Origin: Eucalyptus grandis
Taxonomy: Eukaryota > Streptophyta > Magnoliopsida > Myrtales > Myrtaceae
Reading direction: 5' to 3'
DNA: 64,000 bases
Assembly: GCF_016545825.1 (NCBI RefSeq)
Contig: NC_052616.1
Location: forward strand, 62,703,278-62,767,277
Positions within the stretch are counted from its first letter, which is position 1. Each line of letters begins with the position of its first letter. This document shows, one piece after another, positions 1 through 11,504 of the stretch. The translations under genes were made by a program, and so were the position numbers. Under the pieces are notes generated by a model. That model saw nothing but the letters and a program-made list of their open reading frames with translations. It had not been told where the DNA came from and did not search any database.

Positions 1-67
1 GGCGCAAAACAGCACAACAAAAGGTCGACAGAACAAGGAACCCCGACGGATTACCTCGAGAAATTAC

Positions 68-575
68 CTAAGCTTGGGAGAGCGAATGAGACGCGGGGAG
101 AGAGTATTTAGGGTTCGTAAGCAAGAGGTGGAAGGCCCGGAATCGCACCGGAGCTCGACATTGGATCGACAAGACTCCGCAAGAACCGCGAACCGGCAAA
201 ATTCACGGAGACGACGACGACGACGATGGGATTATTGATGGGGGCTGATGGATGAGGGTCGGTCACACACACTCGCCTCGACTGCTGCTGGGATCGTCTG
301 CTGGATGAGAAGCAGGCAGCAGCAGCAGGAAGCAGCAGAAAGAGAGGGAGAAGGCGGAATCGAAGCCGACGACGAGAGGAGACGAGGGGCCGTACTTCCC
401 GCTTTCGTCCGATGGAGGACAGAAGGAGCTTCTTCACTCGATCGATGACGGACACGATACCCCTCCCTCCCTCCTTCAATTTCTCCTCTCTTTTTCTCTT
501 TCTTTTTGTTTTTTCCTGTTTGTAATTTTTCTTCTTGAAAGTCGAAATGCTTTTTAATTGATAGATTGCCAGCAC
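68..575 (-). other. Putative 5' UTR first exon of a minus-strand gene leaving the left edge
   Basis: Read on the minus strand, this stretch is CT-rich, then CTG/CGT-trinucleotide-rich, and ends at a good splice donor (AG|GTAATT at 68/67). That pattern is typical of a plant 5' UTR exon followed by a 5' intron. It holds a short ORF of 17 codons (MSSSGAIPGLPPLAYEP, about 111-161) that stops before the donor, so it would be a uORF rather than the main CDS. The longer 155-codon frame over the region is low-complexity and I do not believe it. The rest of the gene would lie left of position 1. Inference from composition and one splice site only. Confidence 0.35.
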
Positions 576-1072
576 TCGAGAAACGCCCCGTTTGGTTCGA
601 TTTTCTTCACCAGTAATTCTAAAAAGGACTGGTGCGTAATAATAAATATATATTAGAACATATGATTAATTTGTTTCCGCAATTCATCTATAAGTATGAG
701 CAATATATCCATCTTATTCATTATTGAATTTGGTAATCTACAATTTTACATCGAATAATCAACTTATATCCTTTTTTGGTGGTAGCATACTAGCATGAGA
801 TCATACCAATTGCTCGGATGGATGATCATCATATTAGGATATATGTAACTTGGTCACTCCTAGTTTTTCCTAAATACGCATATCATGTGTTCTTTCGTCT
901 TTTTTTTTTCTCTCTTTTTACCTTAGCAATGCTCTCACTTTTGATTTTCATGAACAACTCCTTGTATACCCTATAATTATTATCTCCAGTAACCATTGAA
1001 ATAGGTTCACAGGAAAATCCAATTTAACAAAAATAGCCCTCAAAGAACCCACGTGTAATGCAAGGATGTTTA
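576..1072. other. AT-rich intergenic, no gene seen
   Basis: I see no coding signal. The start (about 588-610) has the phrase CCCCGTTTGGTTCG, which resembles MITE termini, but no matching right end was found nearby. Confidence 0.5.
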
Positions 1073-1845
1073 TATTATGTTTGGTAATCTTGAATTTTAA
1101 TCGAATAGAATTCGATATAATACAATAAGAAATCCAAGAATTTTGTTATTTTATATCTAATGTTCATTATAATAATAAAGTCGGATATATTAACATCATA
1201 TTATATCATATCATGTACGTTATTTGGTATAAAAGCATATTGATATAAATGAACAAAAAAATTTGCAAACAAACATAGTAAAAATCTCTCGTGTCATTCT
1301 TGCATACTTTAATTTTATTTACTTATTTTATTTTATTTTCCTATCTTTTTTAATTAATTTATTTTTGATTTCTTTCTTCCCTTTCCATCATTTTCCAATA
1401 AAATTTTATCAAATAGTAAACTATACTAATATACCTAAAATACTTACCTAAAATACGTAATGAATATGATAATATATCTATATCTATATTTATATATTGA
1501 TTTTATAATTATAAAATATAATTAAATTTGAATGTATAAATAAAAATATTATTAAATTAAATAACTATTTTTTTGTAATTTTGAATTTCTTATATTAAAT
1601 TCAAATATTATTCGTATTGAAATATAATTTTATTTTGTTAATTTAAGAAGTTTGTTATGCGAAAAAATAATTTTCTAATTATGGATATTCAAAATCCTAT
1701 CCACATTTATTCGACACCTCTCATAGAATAATTATATTATGTCTATATCCCTTTATATTATATTTTATCGTCTTAAGCGGTAGTAATGGAGGGTAGGATA
1801 AATTTTATCCCATCCTAAATTTTATACCGTCTACCAAATGTAACC
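1073..1845. mobile_element. AT-rich MITE-like element, copy A
   Basis: Short imperfect terminal inverted repeats (left TATTATGTTTGGTA; right end, reversed, GGTTACATTTGGTA) are flanked by TTA on both sides (1070-1072 and 1846-1848). That fits a PIF/Harbinger-Tourist target duplication. The interior is non-coding and AT-rich, with motifs shared with 1923-2283 and, inverted, with 31318-31987 (for example TAAACTATACTAATATACC and nearby TACCTAAAATACG). The 62-codon frame inside is not credible as a gene. Family assignment is inferred from the TTA and the TIR look. Confidence 0.45.
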
Positions 1846-1922
1846 TTATGGTTTAGGGTAATTCCAAGGATATTATGGGTATAGGGGTCAAGGGTTATTT
1901 GGATTTATTGAATGCCTAATTA

Positions 1923-2283
1923 GGCTACGTTTGGTCGTCCAGATTTCTAATCATAGATATGATAGAATATAAAATCTTGAGATTTTCCTATATCCTATCA
2001 ATTGTTTGGTAAATTGTAGTATTAATATTGGATATATTCACATTATATCATTTATATAAATGGCATATCATTGTAAGTAAACCTAAAATTCATGAACTGA
2101 GATGATGAAAATCTTATGCGACACTATTCTCTAATTTATTTTATTTTATTTTTCCTCTCTTTTTAAATTATTTTCTTTATTATTTCTTTTTTTCCCTTCA
2201 TCATTCTTTAATTTTTTTATCAAATAGTAAACTGTACTAATATACCTAAAATACAAAAATACCTAAAATATGTAATAAATACA
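1923..2283. mobile_element. Truncated MITE-like element, copy B
   Basis: It begins after a TTA (1920-1922) with GGCTACGTTTGGTCGTCC. The terminal 100 bases match, in reverse, the right end of the element at 31318-31987 (shared phrases such as CCTATATCCTATCAATTG). The interior shares the TAAACTGTACTAATATACC tract with copy A. The right end is missing: the 183-bp tandem array starts directly where the element's interior should continue. Confidence 0.45.
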
Positions 2284-3583
2284 TACTCAAACTCAATGCA
2301 ATAATGCACATAATGGGGAAAAATTATAGCTACAGTGCCATTTCACGTTTTTTCTGCACAGTTTTTTTGTTTGAGGCCTTCATCTTGAAATATTATGTAG
2401 AGTCGAAAGAAATTTCAGGGGAAAAAGCCCGCAAAAAAGGAGGGATGCCTACCACCCACCTGGGTGGTGTTGCTAGCTTTGGGCCCTCTCCTCCTTGTGA
2501 AGGGGAGGGATTCGAATCCCCAGTGCGTCGTAGGGTGATTTAACTGCTAGCGTGAGTGTGGTGGCCACCAACTGCGTCGGCCTGGGTTCTTTCACCTATT
2601 TGTTGGCTTTCGGGGTTTCTGGGTTACAAAAAAAAAAAAAAAAGGAGGGATGCCTCATCATCAAGGTTTACCTAGTCAAACTCAATGCAATTGTCACATA
2701 ACAGGAAAAATGTAGCTATAGTGTTGTTCTTCGTTTTTCTGTGCAATTTTTTTGTCTTGGGTCTTCGTCTCGAAATATTATGCAAACTCGAAAGAAATTT
2801 CAGAGAGAAAAGCCGCAAAAAGGGGGAGATGCCGCATTATCAATGTTTGCCTACTCAAACTCAATGCAGAAGTGCACATAATGGGCAAAAAATGTAGGTA
2901 CAGTGTCGTTCCTCTTTTTTTCTGCGCAGTTTTTTTGTCCGAGGCCGTCATCTCATAAAATTATGGAGAGTCGAAAGAAAATTTGTGGAAAAAGCGCGCA
3001 GAAAAGGGGAGATGCCGCATCTACAAAGTTTGCCTACTCAAACTCAATGCAATAGTGCACATAACGGGGAAAAAATGTAGTTACGGTGCCGTTTCATGTT
3101 TTTTCTATGCGGTTTTTTTGTCCGAGGCCTTTGTCTCAAAATATTATGTAGAGTCAAAAGAAATTTTGGGGAAAAAGCCGGTAGAAAAGGGGAGTAGCCA
3201 CATCGTAAAGGTTTGTCTACTCAAACACAATGCAATAATGAACATAATGGGGAAAAAATGTAGATACATTGCCGTTCTTCCTTAATTCTGCGCAGTTTTT
3301 TTGTCCAAGGCCTTCGTTTTGAAATATTATGCAGAGTCGAAAGAAATTTCGAAGAGAAAGGACACAGGAAAGGGGAGATGCCGCATCATCAAGGTTTGTC
3401 TACTCAAACTCAATGCAGTAGTGCACATACCGGGGAAAAAATGTAGCTACAATGCCGTTTTTCGTTTTTTCAGTGTAGTTTTTTTGTCTAGGGCCTTCGT
3501 CTCGAAATATTATGCAAACTTGAAAGAAATTTCGGAGAGAAAAGCCGCAGAAAAGGGGAGATGTCGCATCATCAAGGTTTGCC
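2284..3583. repeat. Tandem array, 183-bp unit, about six copies
   Basis: Unit starts, marked by TACTCAAACTCAATGCA or close variants, fall at 2284, 2673, 2852, 3035, 3218 and 3401, and the array ends at 3584 with a final partial match. Spacing is almost exactly 183 bases. The first unit is longer because of the SINE insertion at 2451-2640. The period is a multiple of three, so open frames of 66 to 106 codons run across several units. They have no other sign of coding and I treat them as by-products. The period is in the size range of nucleosome-length plant satellites. Confidence 0.85.
2451..2640 (+). mobile_element. tRNA-derived SINE with poly(A) tail and target-site duplication
   Basis: A 190-bp insertion in the first unit of the tandem array. 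It is flanked by a direct repeat of AAAGGAGGGATGCCT (left copy ending at 2450, right copy 2641-2655). It has a near-perfect RNA polymerase III B box (GGGATTCGAATCCCC, about 2507-2521), a plausible degenerate A box upstream (TAGCTTTGGG, about 2474), and ends in about 16 A residues joined to the duplication. B box, A tail and duplication together make a SINE very likely. The source tRNA and SINE family cannot be named from here. Confidence 0.75.
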
Positions 3584-5586
3584 TAGTCAATAACCTACAA
3601 CTTAAAAGGATAGTTCAGTGAAAGTATAAAATGTTGAAAAAGCAGCAAATTTCATGAAGCTGAATATCTGAAGGATAGATTGCGAAAGGCAAATGGAAAC
3701 TCCGGTCTTCAACACTTCCCAAACATTGTTTGTCCAAGATTTCTCTGTAACTGGCCTCCATACATCACTACGTAAAATCATGGATATGGAGATTGGCCTG
3801 CATGACCATAAACACTTAATCTATTATGTCAAATAAAATGCATTCTAGTTCAAAATTTGATCAATAAGATATTGAAGAATTTACTTGATGAAAGGAAGAA
3901 AACTGAAATTGAGTTCACAAACCTTAAATAAGGTTCTGATTCGTCGTTATCACCCTTGAACTCAAATGGGGTTTCTGGCATTGGCGGCACAAGCCCAGTC
4001 CATGTAAGCAATTTCCTTAAAAGCCTTCCACGAGGTCCAGTTGATGATAAGATTTCTTCGTAACGTGTCACTGCCTTTTGGGCCGCAAGCCAGATAGGGA
4101 GCTCCTGATTTAACTGTGACCCACTTCAAATGTACCATCAAGGATCTCTAGAAAATCTGCAAGTCAGAAGCTTCTAAAACCCAATGCTTAAACTTCTTTG
4201 TCCAATCCTTGATTTCTTCGGTGGAATAAGAACCTTTCAATTTCTGTTTAACACAATAAAATTAAGCCATATTCTCTGAAAGGAGAAAAGCAGATGATGC
4301 ATTTACGGTAAGGCAGTACAGCTTGACATAAGTAAAGATAATAATAATAATAATAATTTTTTTCACATCTTGAAGCAAATTCCTATAGAAGAATTGCACT
4401 ATGTAGAATTTACATGTTAAAAAAAGAACCGCATTTCTTAAATTGCAGAACCCGAAGGACGAGCCTCAAAGAACATTTGGGTATGTCCGGTTCACCAAAA
4501 ATATTACAAACTATCATCTTCTCTTTTCATGGGAAATAATAGGTTACAGGAAGTGCTTGTGACATAATAAAAAGATTGTTTTCGTTAAAAACAAAGAAAC
4601 TGTAGTCTACTTTCACCTAAAGCTTGGATAACAGGCACAATCAACTTTTCAGAATTTTCAGCACCAAAAGAAGAAAAAAGGAGAAGATTCCTATCAAATT
4701 AGTTTTGCTCCAGAACTTCCATCTCAAAACCGTTCTCCTTAATTTTCTCTTTCTGAAACAAGATTCATCTTTCAAAATTTCCAAGCTTCACTCTATATTC
4801 TTGATATCCAAAATGTTCTTCAGATTTTATTGTTCTGTAGAAAATAGATTTCCGGCATGAAAGGCATATTTCTATTGAATTAAACCCATACAGCCTTCAT
4901 TTATATTTAGGCATTCAGTAATGAAAAGATGAGGTCCTTGGGTGTAGAAACATGCTGCAGAGAAAAGAATGACCTCAATCACCCACGCGCCAAGCTTCCC
5001 CAATGGTTTTGATATGGTAACGAGAATTCCTTGCAGAAGTTTGGACTGTATGTAATCCAATTTTTCAACTAGCAGTAGGCCCTTCTGCCTCTCAGTTGCA
5101 TAACCCCGCCTGTATGATATGAGTTGATAATGATAGACTGGAAAGAAAATTTAAGCCAATAGCAAGTCATCCACATAGATTCACTGAAGAGATCACAAAT
5201 GAGAAAGACAACATCCTCATATAGCATCTTCATATAGCACACTGCTGTAGAGAATTTTCAAATTTTTCTCACAACTAAGGTAAAGATCCATTGACTGCAA
5301 ACAATATCCAACTGATGTCCTCACTTAGTACAATTAAAAATATCCGACAAACAAAATTTTACTGTCAGTATATTAGTAAAGAAGCTATTTAAGACGTCCA
5401 AAAACATTCTTCTTCTTTACTGGACTGTATTAATATAAAAGCAATTAGCAGTACAATCTAAATTTCTTCTACACTGGCAGAGTAAAAATCTAGATAACTT
5501 GAGATATAGTGGCAGAGCTCTACGATGGAAACCCAAATTAATAGAAGTATAGCCAAACTTCTCGGTTGCTTTAGTTGTAAAAGAAA

Positions 5587-5640
5587 TTAGCCTCTTATTC
5601 CACTAAGTGGGATCAGCAACAACACACTTGTACATGTAGT
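5587..5640 (+). repeat. Possible remnant of an Angio-SINE 3' region
   Basis: TTCCACTAAGTGGGATCAGC resembles the conserved CCACTAAGTGGGGTCGGC segment shared by the 3' parts of many plant SINEs. The surrounding DNA in the DUF3754 intron shows no clear A and B boxes or target duplication, so this may be an old fragment or chance. Confidence 0.25.
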
Positions 5641-6858
5641 TATCTGTTTAGCATTACGAATATGCTTTGTATCAGGATTCCACAGTCCCAATTTGTCCAA
5701 GCGATTGTATGTAAGAACAGAAGCATGCACTCTCATCTGAGCAGCTTTTTTTTTTTTTTTATCAAATCCAAGCAGCTTCTTCACACGCCTGATAAGCTGA
5801 TATATAGCAAGAACTCTAGTACATAGTGAGTCAAAGGCAAATAACTGCACAATTCAGTGCTTGCAATCAAAACACATATAGAACAAGAATAAAACAAAAT
5901 TGACAAAGAGAACACAATATAAGCACCAGAAACAATGGCATGCTGCAATCATATGTCATGTCATCAGCATTGTACATCAGTTGAAACCATGCAACAGTTG
6001 GATTACGTTGCAACAAGGTCATTGGAATAAAAAATGTCCAACCGTAATACATCTTCTCAGTAGGCAATTCGAAACTCGGTATAAAGATAGGTGAAAATAT
6101 CAAACTTTCAGCACCATTATCTGGGATGTGTTTACCTGTAAATTATAGCATTGGCCTTAGAGGCTCTCTTCCATTAAATCGCTAGCCGATAGCTCTTCAA
6201 ACTGTGCATTGCAAAGAAGTCGCATGAAAGCCCGCTGGAAACGAGTGGCCACAGCAACTCTAACAAAAATGGTCGTTGGGAGTCAGATTTGCCTGAGCAT
6301 GAACTGGAATAACAAATGAACGGGCGACTCAATGAGAAACTTAATTCACTTGAATTCTGAAGCACGTTTGCTGCTATGTGGCACCATAACTAACCTGGAT
6401 GGATCACCACCGCATTTCCTCCCATTGTTTACGGAAGAACCAACCAGTTTCTTCAACATAGTAGAGGACATTAGAGGCAATTGCTCCTCAACTTCTATCT
6501 TACCCTCCTTGCCTCTCATGGTCGCGTCGGACTTCATCTCATCGGCGACGAGCTCGCTATGCCTCCCATCATCAACCGTTTCCTCCTTTTCCGTGAAACC
6601 TGAAATGATGGAATAATCAGCCCGCATGTCTTCTAGAACGACCTTATGTTCAGCATGAATAATGGCGTCCAAACACCTGGGTCGGCGTCCAACGGAAGTA
6701 AATGAGTGAGGTAGTACCATCGAGTTTTCGCGATTCGGTTAGGACGGTGAAGATGATGAGTAGAGAGGAAGTCTTACCGAGACACATCGAGGAACTGAAG
6801 GGCTTTGTCCGGGTCGTCGAACACGGTCGTCAAAATGGCGTCCAAAAGCTGCGCCTTA

Positions 6859-7721
6859 GGCCCTGTTTGTTAACTTCTTTATTTTTGTTTATGAACAAAA
6901 TTTCTGTTTTTTTTTCCAGGAAACAAAAAAAGAACAGAAATATGTTTGTTTGCGTTTTTGTTCCAAATTTATTTTTTTGTTCCCAAGAACACATTTGGAA
7001 CAGAAACAAGAAACAAGAAACAAGAAAAAGTGTTTCCCTTTTACGGAACAATTTTTAAGAACAAATTTTCTCTCTCTTCTCTTTTTTTTTTCTTCTTTTC
7101 TTTTTCTTTTTTTTTGGCCGGTTGCCGACCTCGGCCATGGCCAGCGATCGGCGACCTCGCCGAGCATCGCCGAGCATCGCCGGCCCTTGCGAGGCTCGGC
7201 CTCACCGGCCAGCGGTGGCCCGACGAGGCCGAGCCTCGCCGGTGGTTGGGCGAGCTCGGGCTCGCCGGATCTGGTGAGGGCTGAGCTCGCCCAACCAAGG
7301 CGAGGCCGAGCCTTGCCGGCGTGGGGCAAGGCCGGGCGAGCTCGGCTCGTCGGATGCGGGCGAGCCCGAGCTCGCCCGGTCAAGGTGTGGTCGAGCCTCG
7401 CGCAACCATCGCGAGGCTCGGCCTCGCTATGGTCGGGCGAGGCCGCCGGCCCTCATTGGGCGATCGCCGACCATGGCCGAGGCGGCGACCGGCCAAAAGA
7501 AGAAAAAAAGAAAAAAGAAAATAAAAATAAAAATATTAAAAAATTAAAAGAAACAAAAAAAGAACACAAATTTACTAAACATGATTCTGTTTATTTTTTA
7601 TTTCCGGAACAAGTTTACCAAATGCCTTATTCTCGTTCAAAAATTGTTCACCGGAGTAGAAATAATTTTTATATTTTTGTTCCTGAACAATTTTTGAACA
7701 AAAACGTTACCAAACGCGCTC
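6859..7721. mobile_element. PIF/Harbinger-like foldback element in DUF3754 exon 1
   Basis: An 863-bp insertion flanked by TTA (6856-6858 and 7722-7724). Termini are imperfect inverted repeats (left GGCCCTGTTTGTTAAC, right reversed GAGCGCGTTTGGTAAC). The two halves are imperfect reverse complements throughout: outer parts are rich in TTTTTGTTC/GAACAAAAA, while the inner 7115-7500 is strikingly GC-rich and built of repeated GAGCTCG, GCCGAGCCT and GGCCATGG-type words that can pair into a long hairpin. Several long frames (up to 283 codons) on both strands arise only from the lack of stops in GC-rich DNA. No transposase is encoded, so it is non-autonomous. It splits the DUF3754 reading frame between the VT and K/AQ codons. 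Confidence 0.75.
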
Positions 7722-8001
7722 TTAGTGACGAGGATGTACTTTTGTCGGGGACTTGGACGACCCGCTCTGGTTTCGCTTTCTTGTCGTCGTCGTTGTCATA
7801 GTAGGCCTCATGCTTCTCCGACGATGAGGGCTCCATCTCGACCGGCAATTCGTGGCATTTGAGAAGGAGGTGAAGGGGACGATGATCAAGGAATATGGGA
7901 TGAGTAGACATCCTCGGCAAGCGGCGGGACCGCGAAGAGGGAGATGCAGGCGAACGACACGAAGGGAGAACGATGCTGGTTAAGGTTTGACATGATGACA
8001 T

Positions 8002-9304
8002 GAGAGAAGACGACGGGGGGAACTCCCCACCCCACGCAGCGAGCTCCTTACTCTTCGGAAATTGGTGTCTCTGGATATCTCTGGTCCGGCGCATATTATT
8101 TTATTTTTAAATGCCTTTAGATTTTTCCAAATTTTGTCGTATTTTATTCATCTGGCCTTGGGAACGCATGGAAATTAAAAAAAAAAAAACAAACAAATTA
8201 GAGACGCCTCCTTTTGACTCCGTTCCTTCTTTTCCCATTTGACAATTCAATGCGAGTGGTACTTTTATTGTGTTTAACAATAGTTTTTTCAATAACGCCG
8301 GGTCCAATGAGCAAAACTTTAAGATTTATACTTCAAATTCGTGACAAGATCATCTTATTGAGCTTTTCAACTTGCTCTAATTGAATTTTAGATGAGAAGC
8401 CTATTATAACTTTGTACAGTGGGCATCCATTTGGCTCAATTTTTTTTTTCTTTTGGAAACAATGATCTCCATATATTATTTGCAATTGAACTGAATTTCC
8501 AAGGGGATTCTTTGAAAGTATAATTCCTTGCTTTATATACTTTCGGGAACATACACAATAGTCATTGCAAGTCTCCATCTGGAACCATAAAAACAAAAGA
8601 TAAAAATAGGGAACATAGAAGAAACTTCACATTACCAAACAATCTCTGTTCACTCACTCACACACGCATCGCCCAGAGGGAGAGATCGTGTCGCAGAAAA
8701 GAAACTCAATTGCGTCAACTACTTTGATAGCTTCATTTGCATAACATATAGCTGGATTCTAGCTTGTATCTCGCTGCTGGTCTCTCTCATTCATAGTACC
8801 AATTTACAATGAGCAGGAACTCGCAGACAGAAGCAGATTGGTGGTAGTTGAATAGTACTGTGGGAAGAGGAGATCTACTTATATGCAGGAATAATCGCGT
8901 GGCGCTCTACTTTTGCTAAGCCTAATTCCTTGCAATTTGATACGCAATAGTAGGGAGGACTGTTTATGCTTTAGATAAGGAGGTCGATTGGAAACCGCTG
9001 AAAGGGGATTTTTGCACTTTGTTCTTCTAATCTGACAAGGTTAGAATTCTATGAAACCTTCAGGTGTAAAAGTTCAAGAATATTAACTAGTCATATGATC
9101 TCATTGAATTTAATCCAACACACAAGTTTCTATCTAAATAATTTCATCGTCCAAGTATAGCGAAGGATTCTACAACCAAACAAAAAAATGAAGGATGGTT
9201 TATTCAATTATCTCTGTTTGAGTAGATTGGTGGGCGGGCTGCAACACTCTATCCTATCATCACTCAGACTCATATGTTAAAAACAAAAGGAAGCATATAC
9301 TTTT
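8002..9304. other. Upstream region of the DUF3754 pseudogene, no gene seen
   Basis: AT-rich DNA without credible coding frames. It would have contained the promoter of the minus-strand DUF3754 copy, but I see no clear TATA box that decides a start. Confidence 0.4.
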
Positions 9305-9665
9305 TGGAGATAACATACAAATGCCATAATTTTCATACCGTGCACATTCAAGTGCCATATTTTTTTTTTATAACTTGACTATCATAATTAATGTATAGTG
9401 CTCATTTAAGTATCATAATTTTTTTTTTCAATTACTTGAGTGTCATATAATTTATCAATTGATCATTTGAGTATCATAACTTTTTAAAAACATTCATCAC
9501 AAATGTTATACCACGTCGGATTTCTGATATTCAAACATAAGTTTTTAAAAAAAATTTGGCATTGAGCGATTGATTGAAAGTTATGACATTTGAGAGAATC
9601 TTTTATAGAAGTTACGGCACTTAATAGTTGAGTACTATGTGAAAGTCATGACACTTATGATGTTT
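9305..9665. mobile_element. AT-rich foldback MITE-like element
   Basis: Both ends carry variants of a phrase (AAGTGCCATA or GAGTATCATAACTTTT) that is repeated several times, directly in the left half and inverted in the right half. The reverse complement of 9580-9670 (ATCATAAGTGTCATGACTTTC) aligns with the left end (ACAAATGCCATAATTTTCA). The whole unit can therefore fold back on itself. No coding capacity and no clear target duplication. Confidence 0.45.
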
Positions 9666-9836
9666 TCATCTTACTTTGGAATAAAATGGAAACAAGGGGG
9701 AGGGAAACTTAAGAGAGATTATTAATTTGACTGATTTTGAAGAAATGGTCAAGAGCATCAGTTCAATGTGAGTCTAAAGACGTTAAATTTACCAAGATCA
9801 AGAGAGATGCATTTCTCCACGTTATAATAATGCCGT

Positions 9837-10148
9837 TGTTAAGAAATACGTGAATGAATGAATATTCATTATATTTATCTTATCTAATGTACTTATTATG
9901 GTATATTTGTATCATACATTCTAATTCTAAGTACACATCTCTATTCAATGAATGTTTATCTCCCTATCAAATATATATATTATTCAATATATTGACATTA
10001 ATGATGCATCATTGTTTTATTATAAATATGAGTTTAGTTTTTGTCATAGTAAAAAGTGATAGTGAAAATAAAATTTTCTCCTCTAGCTTTTTCTACTTAA
10101 TCTCTCTATTCTCTCTATTTTATATTTGCAACGTGATATTTTACAACA
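9837..10148 (+). repeat. Putative 5' LTR of the copia element
   Basis: Starts TGTTAAGAAATACG and ends TTTTACAACA, followed one base later by GCTATCAGCACGAAG, the expected primer-binding position. The second LTR is absent, so the left border rests only on the TG start and the size (about 312 bases). Confidence 0.45.
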
Positions 10149-10373
10149 CGCTATCAGCACGAAGATCTACCAATTAAGTAAGTGATTTTTGCAAGGTAAG
10201 TGTTCTATTTGTTTTCATTAATCAACTTATACTTCATCTTTTCCTATCAATTCTTCATTTTTTTCTTGGCCTGAAACCAATTTCAATTTTAAAGGTATCC
10301 TTTTGCTCTTAAAGCGACGGTGGATATTTGAAAATCATTCTAATTAATTTAAAGATTTATTTTTGCGAGAATT
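10149..10373 (+). other. Copia leader with primer-binding region
   Basis: Untranslated stretch between the LTR end and the gag start. The primer-binding site is taken as the CTATCAGCACGA words immediately after the LTR. Confidence 0.4.
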
Positions 10374-11219
10374 ATGACAAATATTAAAAAGCTCAAATTC
10401 CACATTATGAAAGTGAGTGGAAATAATTATCTAGCCTATTGCCTTGACATGGAAATGCACATCCAAGGGCAATGTCTCGCTAATGTAATTACAGGAGTCG
10501 GAACCTCAAATGTAAAAGATAAAGCAAATGCATTGATTTTTATTCGTCGTCATTTGTATGAGAGCTTGTAGACTCAATATTTATCCATTCGAGACCCTAA
10601 GACTTTGTGGAAGAGATTGAATGATAGGTATGATCATACCAAAACTGCTATCCTCCCTCAAGCACAATATGACTGGCAAAATCTCATATTGCAATATTTT
10701 AAATCAGTGTCTGACTATAACTCTGCTTTATTTAATATTGTTTCTCGGCTTGAGTTATGCGGTATTAAGGTCACTGATGTAGAATCGTTAGAGAAAACTT
10801 TCTCCACCTTCTATGCTTCGAATATTGTATTGCAACAGCAATACTGGCAGCGTCAATTTGTTACAAACTTTGAATTAATTTCTGTGCTCCTCGTTGCTGA
10901 GCAAACTAATGAATTGCTACTAAAAAATCATTATCTTAGACCTACCGGCTCAAAAGTATTGCTTGAAACACATGCTAACTCTAAAAAAAAATGTTGGCCA
11001 TTTTAAGGGCTATAAGCACGGCAAGAACATAATCTTAGGAGGGATGTCAAGAAATTTAACCGTCTTAGGAAATTTAACTTTGACGTAAATCGTGACAAAG
11101 AAAAGAAACCAAAGAATGTGACTAATGAAAGTATTTGCCATCATTGTAACATGACTATGCATAAGTCACTACTTGTTGTATGTCAAAGCACTTTATTGAT
11201 CTATACTAGGCATCTTTAA
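10374..11219 (+). pseudogene. Copia gag polyprotein (UBN2/copia gag type), with stop codons
   Basis: The reading frame starts with MTNIKKLKFHIMKVSGNNYL, the usual copia gag opening, and continues through DPKTLWKRLNDRYDHTK, LPQAQYDWQNL and FSTFYASNIVLQQQY, all hallmarks of the gag-polypeptide of copia LTR elements. An in-frame TAG at 10569 (after YESL) and a frame end at 11006 break it. A decayed zinc-knuckle phrase (CHHCNMTMHK) follows near 11135. In the living element gag forms the particle that packages element RNA. Here it cannot be made whole. Confidence 0.8.
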
Positions 11220-11504
11220 AAAATACGGGCAAGCGTAGGAAATCTCATGTCATTGAAATCAATCATACTACCATAACCATTGTTAAGGCCAACAATATCT
11301 CTGTCGGTGGGACTCCTCTTGCTCTTGAAGTAGCAAATGCATCCCTATATGTCTCTGATTTCTTTGAGGACTTCTGATTACTTTGATAATGCATCAGATT
11401 GGTGGATGACGACTTGGACTTCGAATTTTATGATTCTAATAATTTCTTTTCTAGTTGCTTTTCTTACCTTTTATTGTTCTCTAATGTGGTTATATAATAA
11501 AATG
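11220..11504 (+). other. Remainder of copia gag/protease linker up to the gypsy insertion
   Basis: Degenerate copia sequence ending with the 5-base target duplication AAATG at 11500-11504. Confidence 0.4.

Larger units (their letters stand above)
3604..8001 (-). pseudogene. DUF3754 family protein (plant, chloroplast-type), disrupted
   Basis: Recognised from conserved blocks of the plant DUF3754 family (function unknown; Arabidopsis AT2G46915-like; family identity from memory, not a search). Exons on the minus strand: 1 at 7722-8001 plus 6778-6858, split by a transposon; 2 at 6395-6676; 3 from 6259 to about 6172; 4 at 4974-5109; 5 at 3923-4243; 6 from 3797 to about 3680. Readable blocks include AQLLDAILTTVFDDPDKAL (exon 1), RVAVATRFQRAFMRLL (3), KLDYIQSKLLQGI (4), LPIWLAAQKAVTRYEE (5) and ILRSDVWRPV (6). 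The Ser/Arg-rich start resembles a transit peptide. Lesions: a frameshift at a C run near 7751, the 863-bp insertion, exon 3 running into a stop after SASDLM with the following conserved segment missing, two frame breaks in exon 5 near 4150 and 4110, and no homologous 3' end, which gives way to the 183-bp array. Not functional. Confidence 0.8.

Noticed and set aside
108..575. 155-codon minus frame at the left edge
   Set aside because: Lysine-, serine- and alanine-run low complexity over a CT-rich and trinucleotide-rich leader; more likely 5' UTR.
2304..3621. Five overlapping plus frames of 66 to 106 codons
   Set aside because: They follow from a 183-base (multiple of three) tandem unit; no domain and no codon-bias evidence.
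6889..7801. Frames up to 283 codons on both strands
   Set aside because: GC-rich, stop-poor interior of the foldback insertion; frames exist on both strands and cross its borders.
9837..10148. Search for the copia 3' LTR after 24415
   Set aside because: No match to this LTR was found to the right; the element is truncated at the RIO2 junction.
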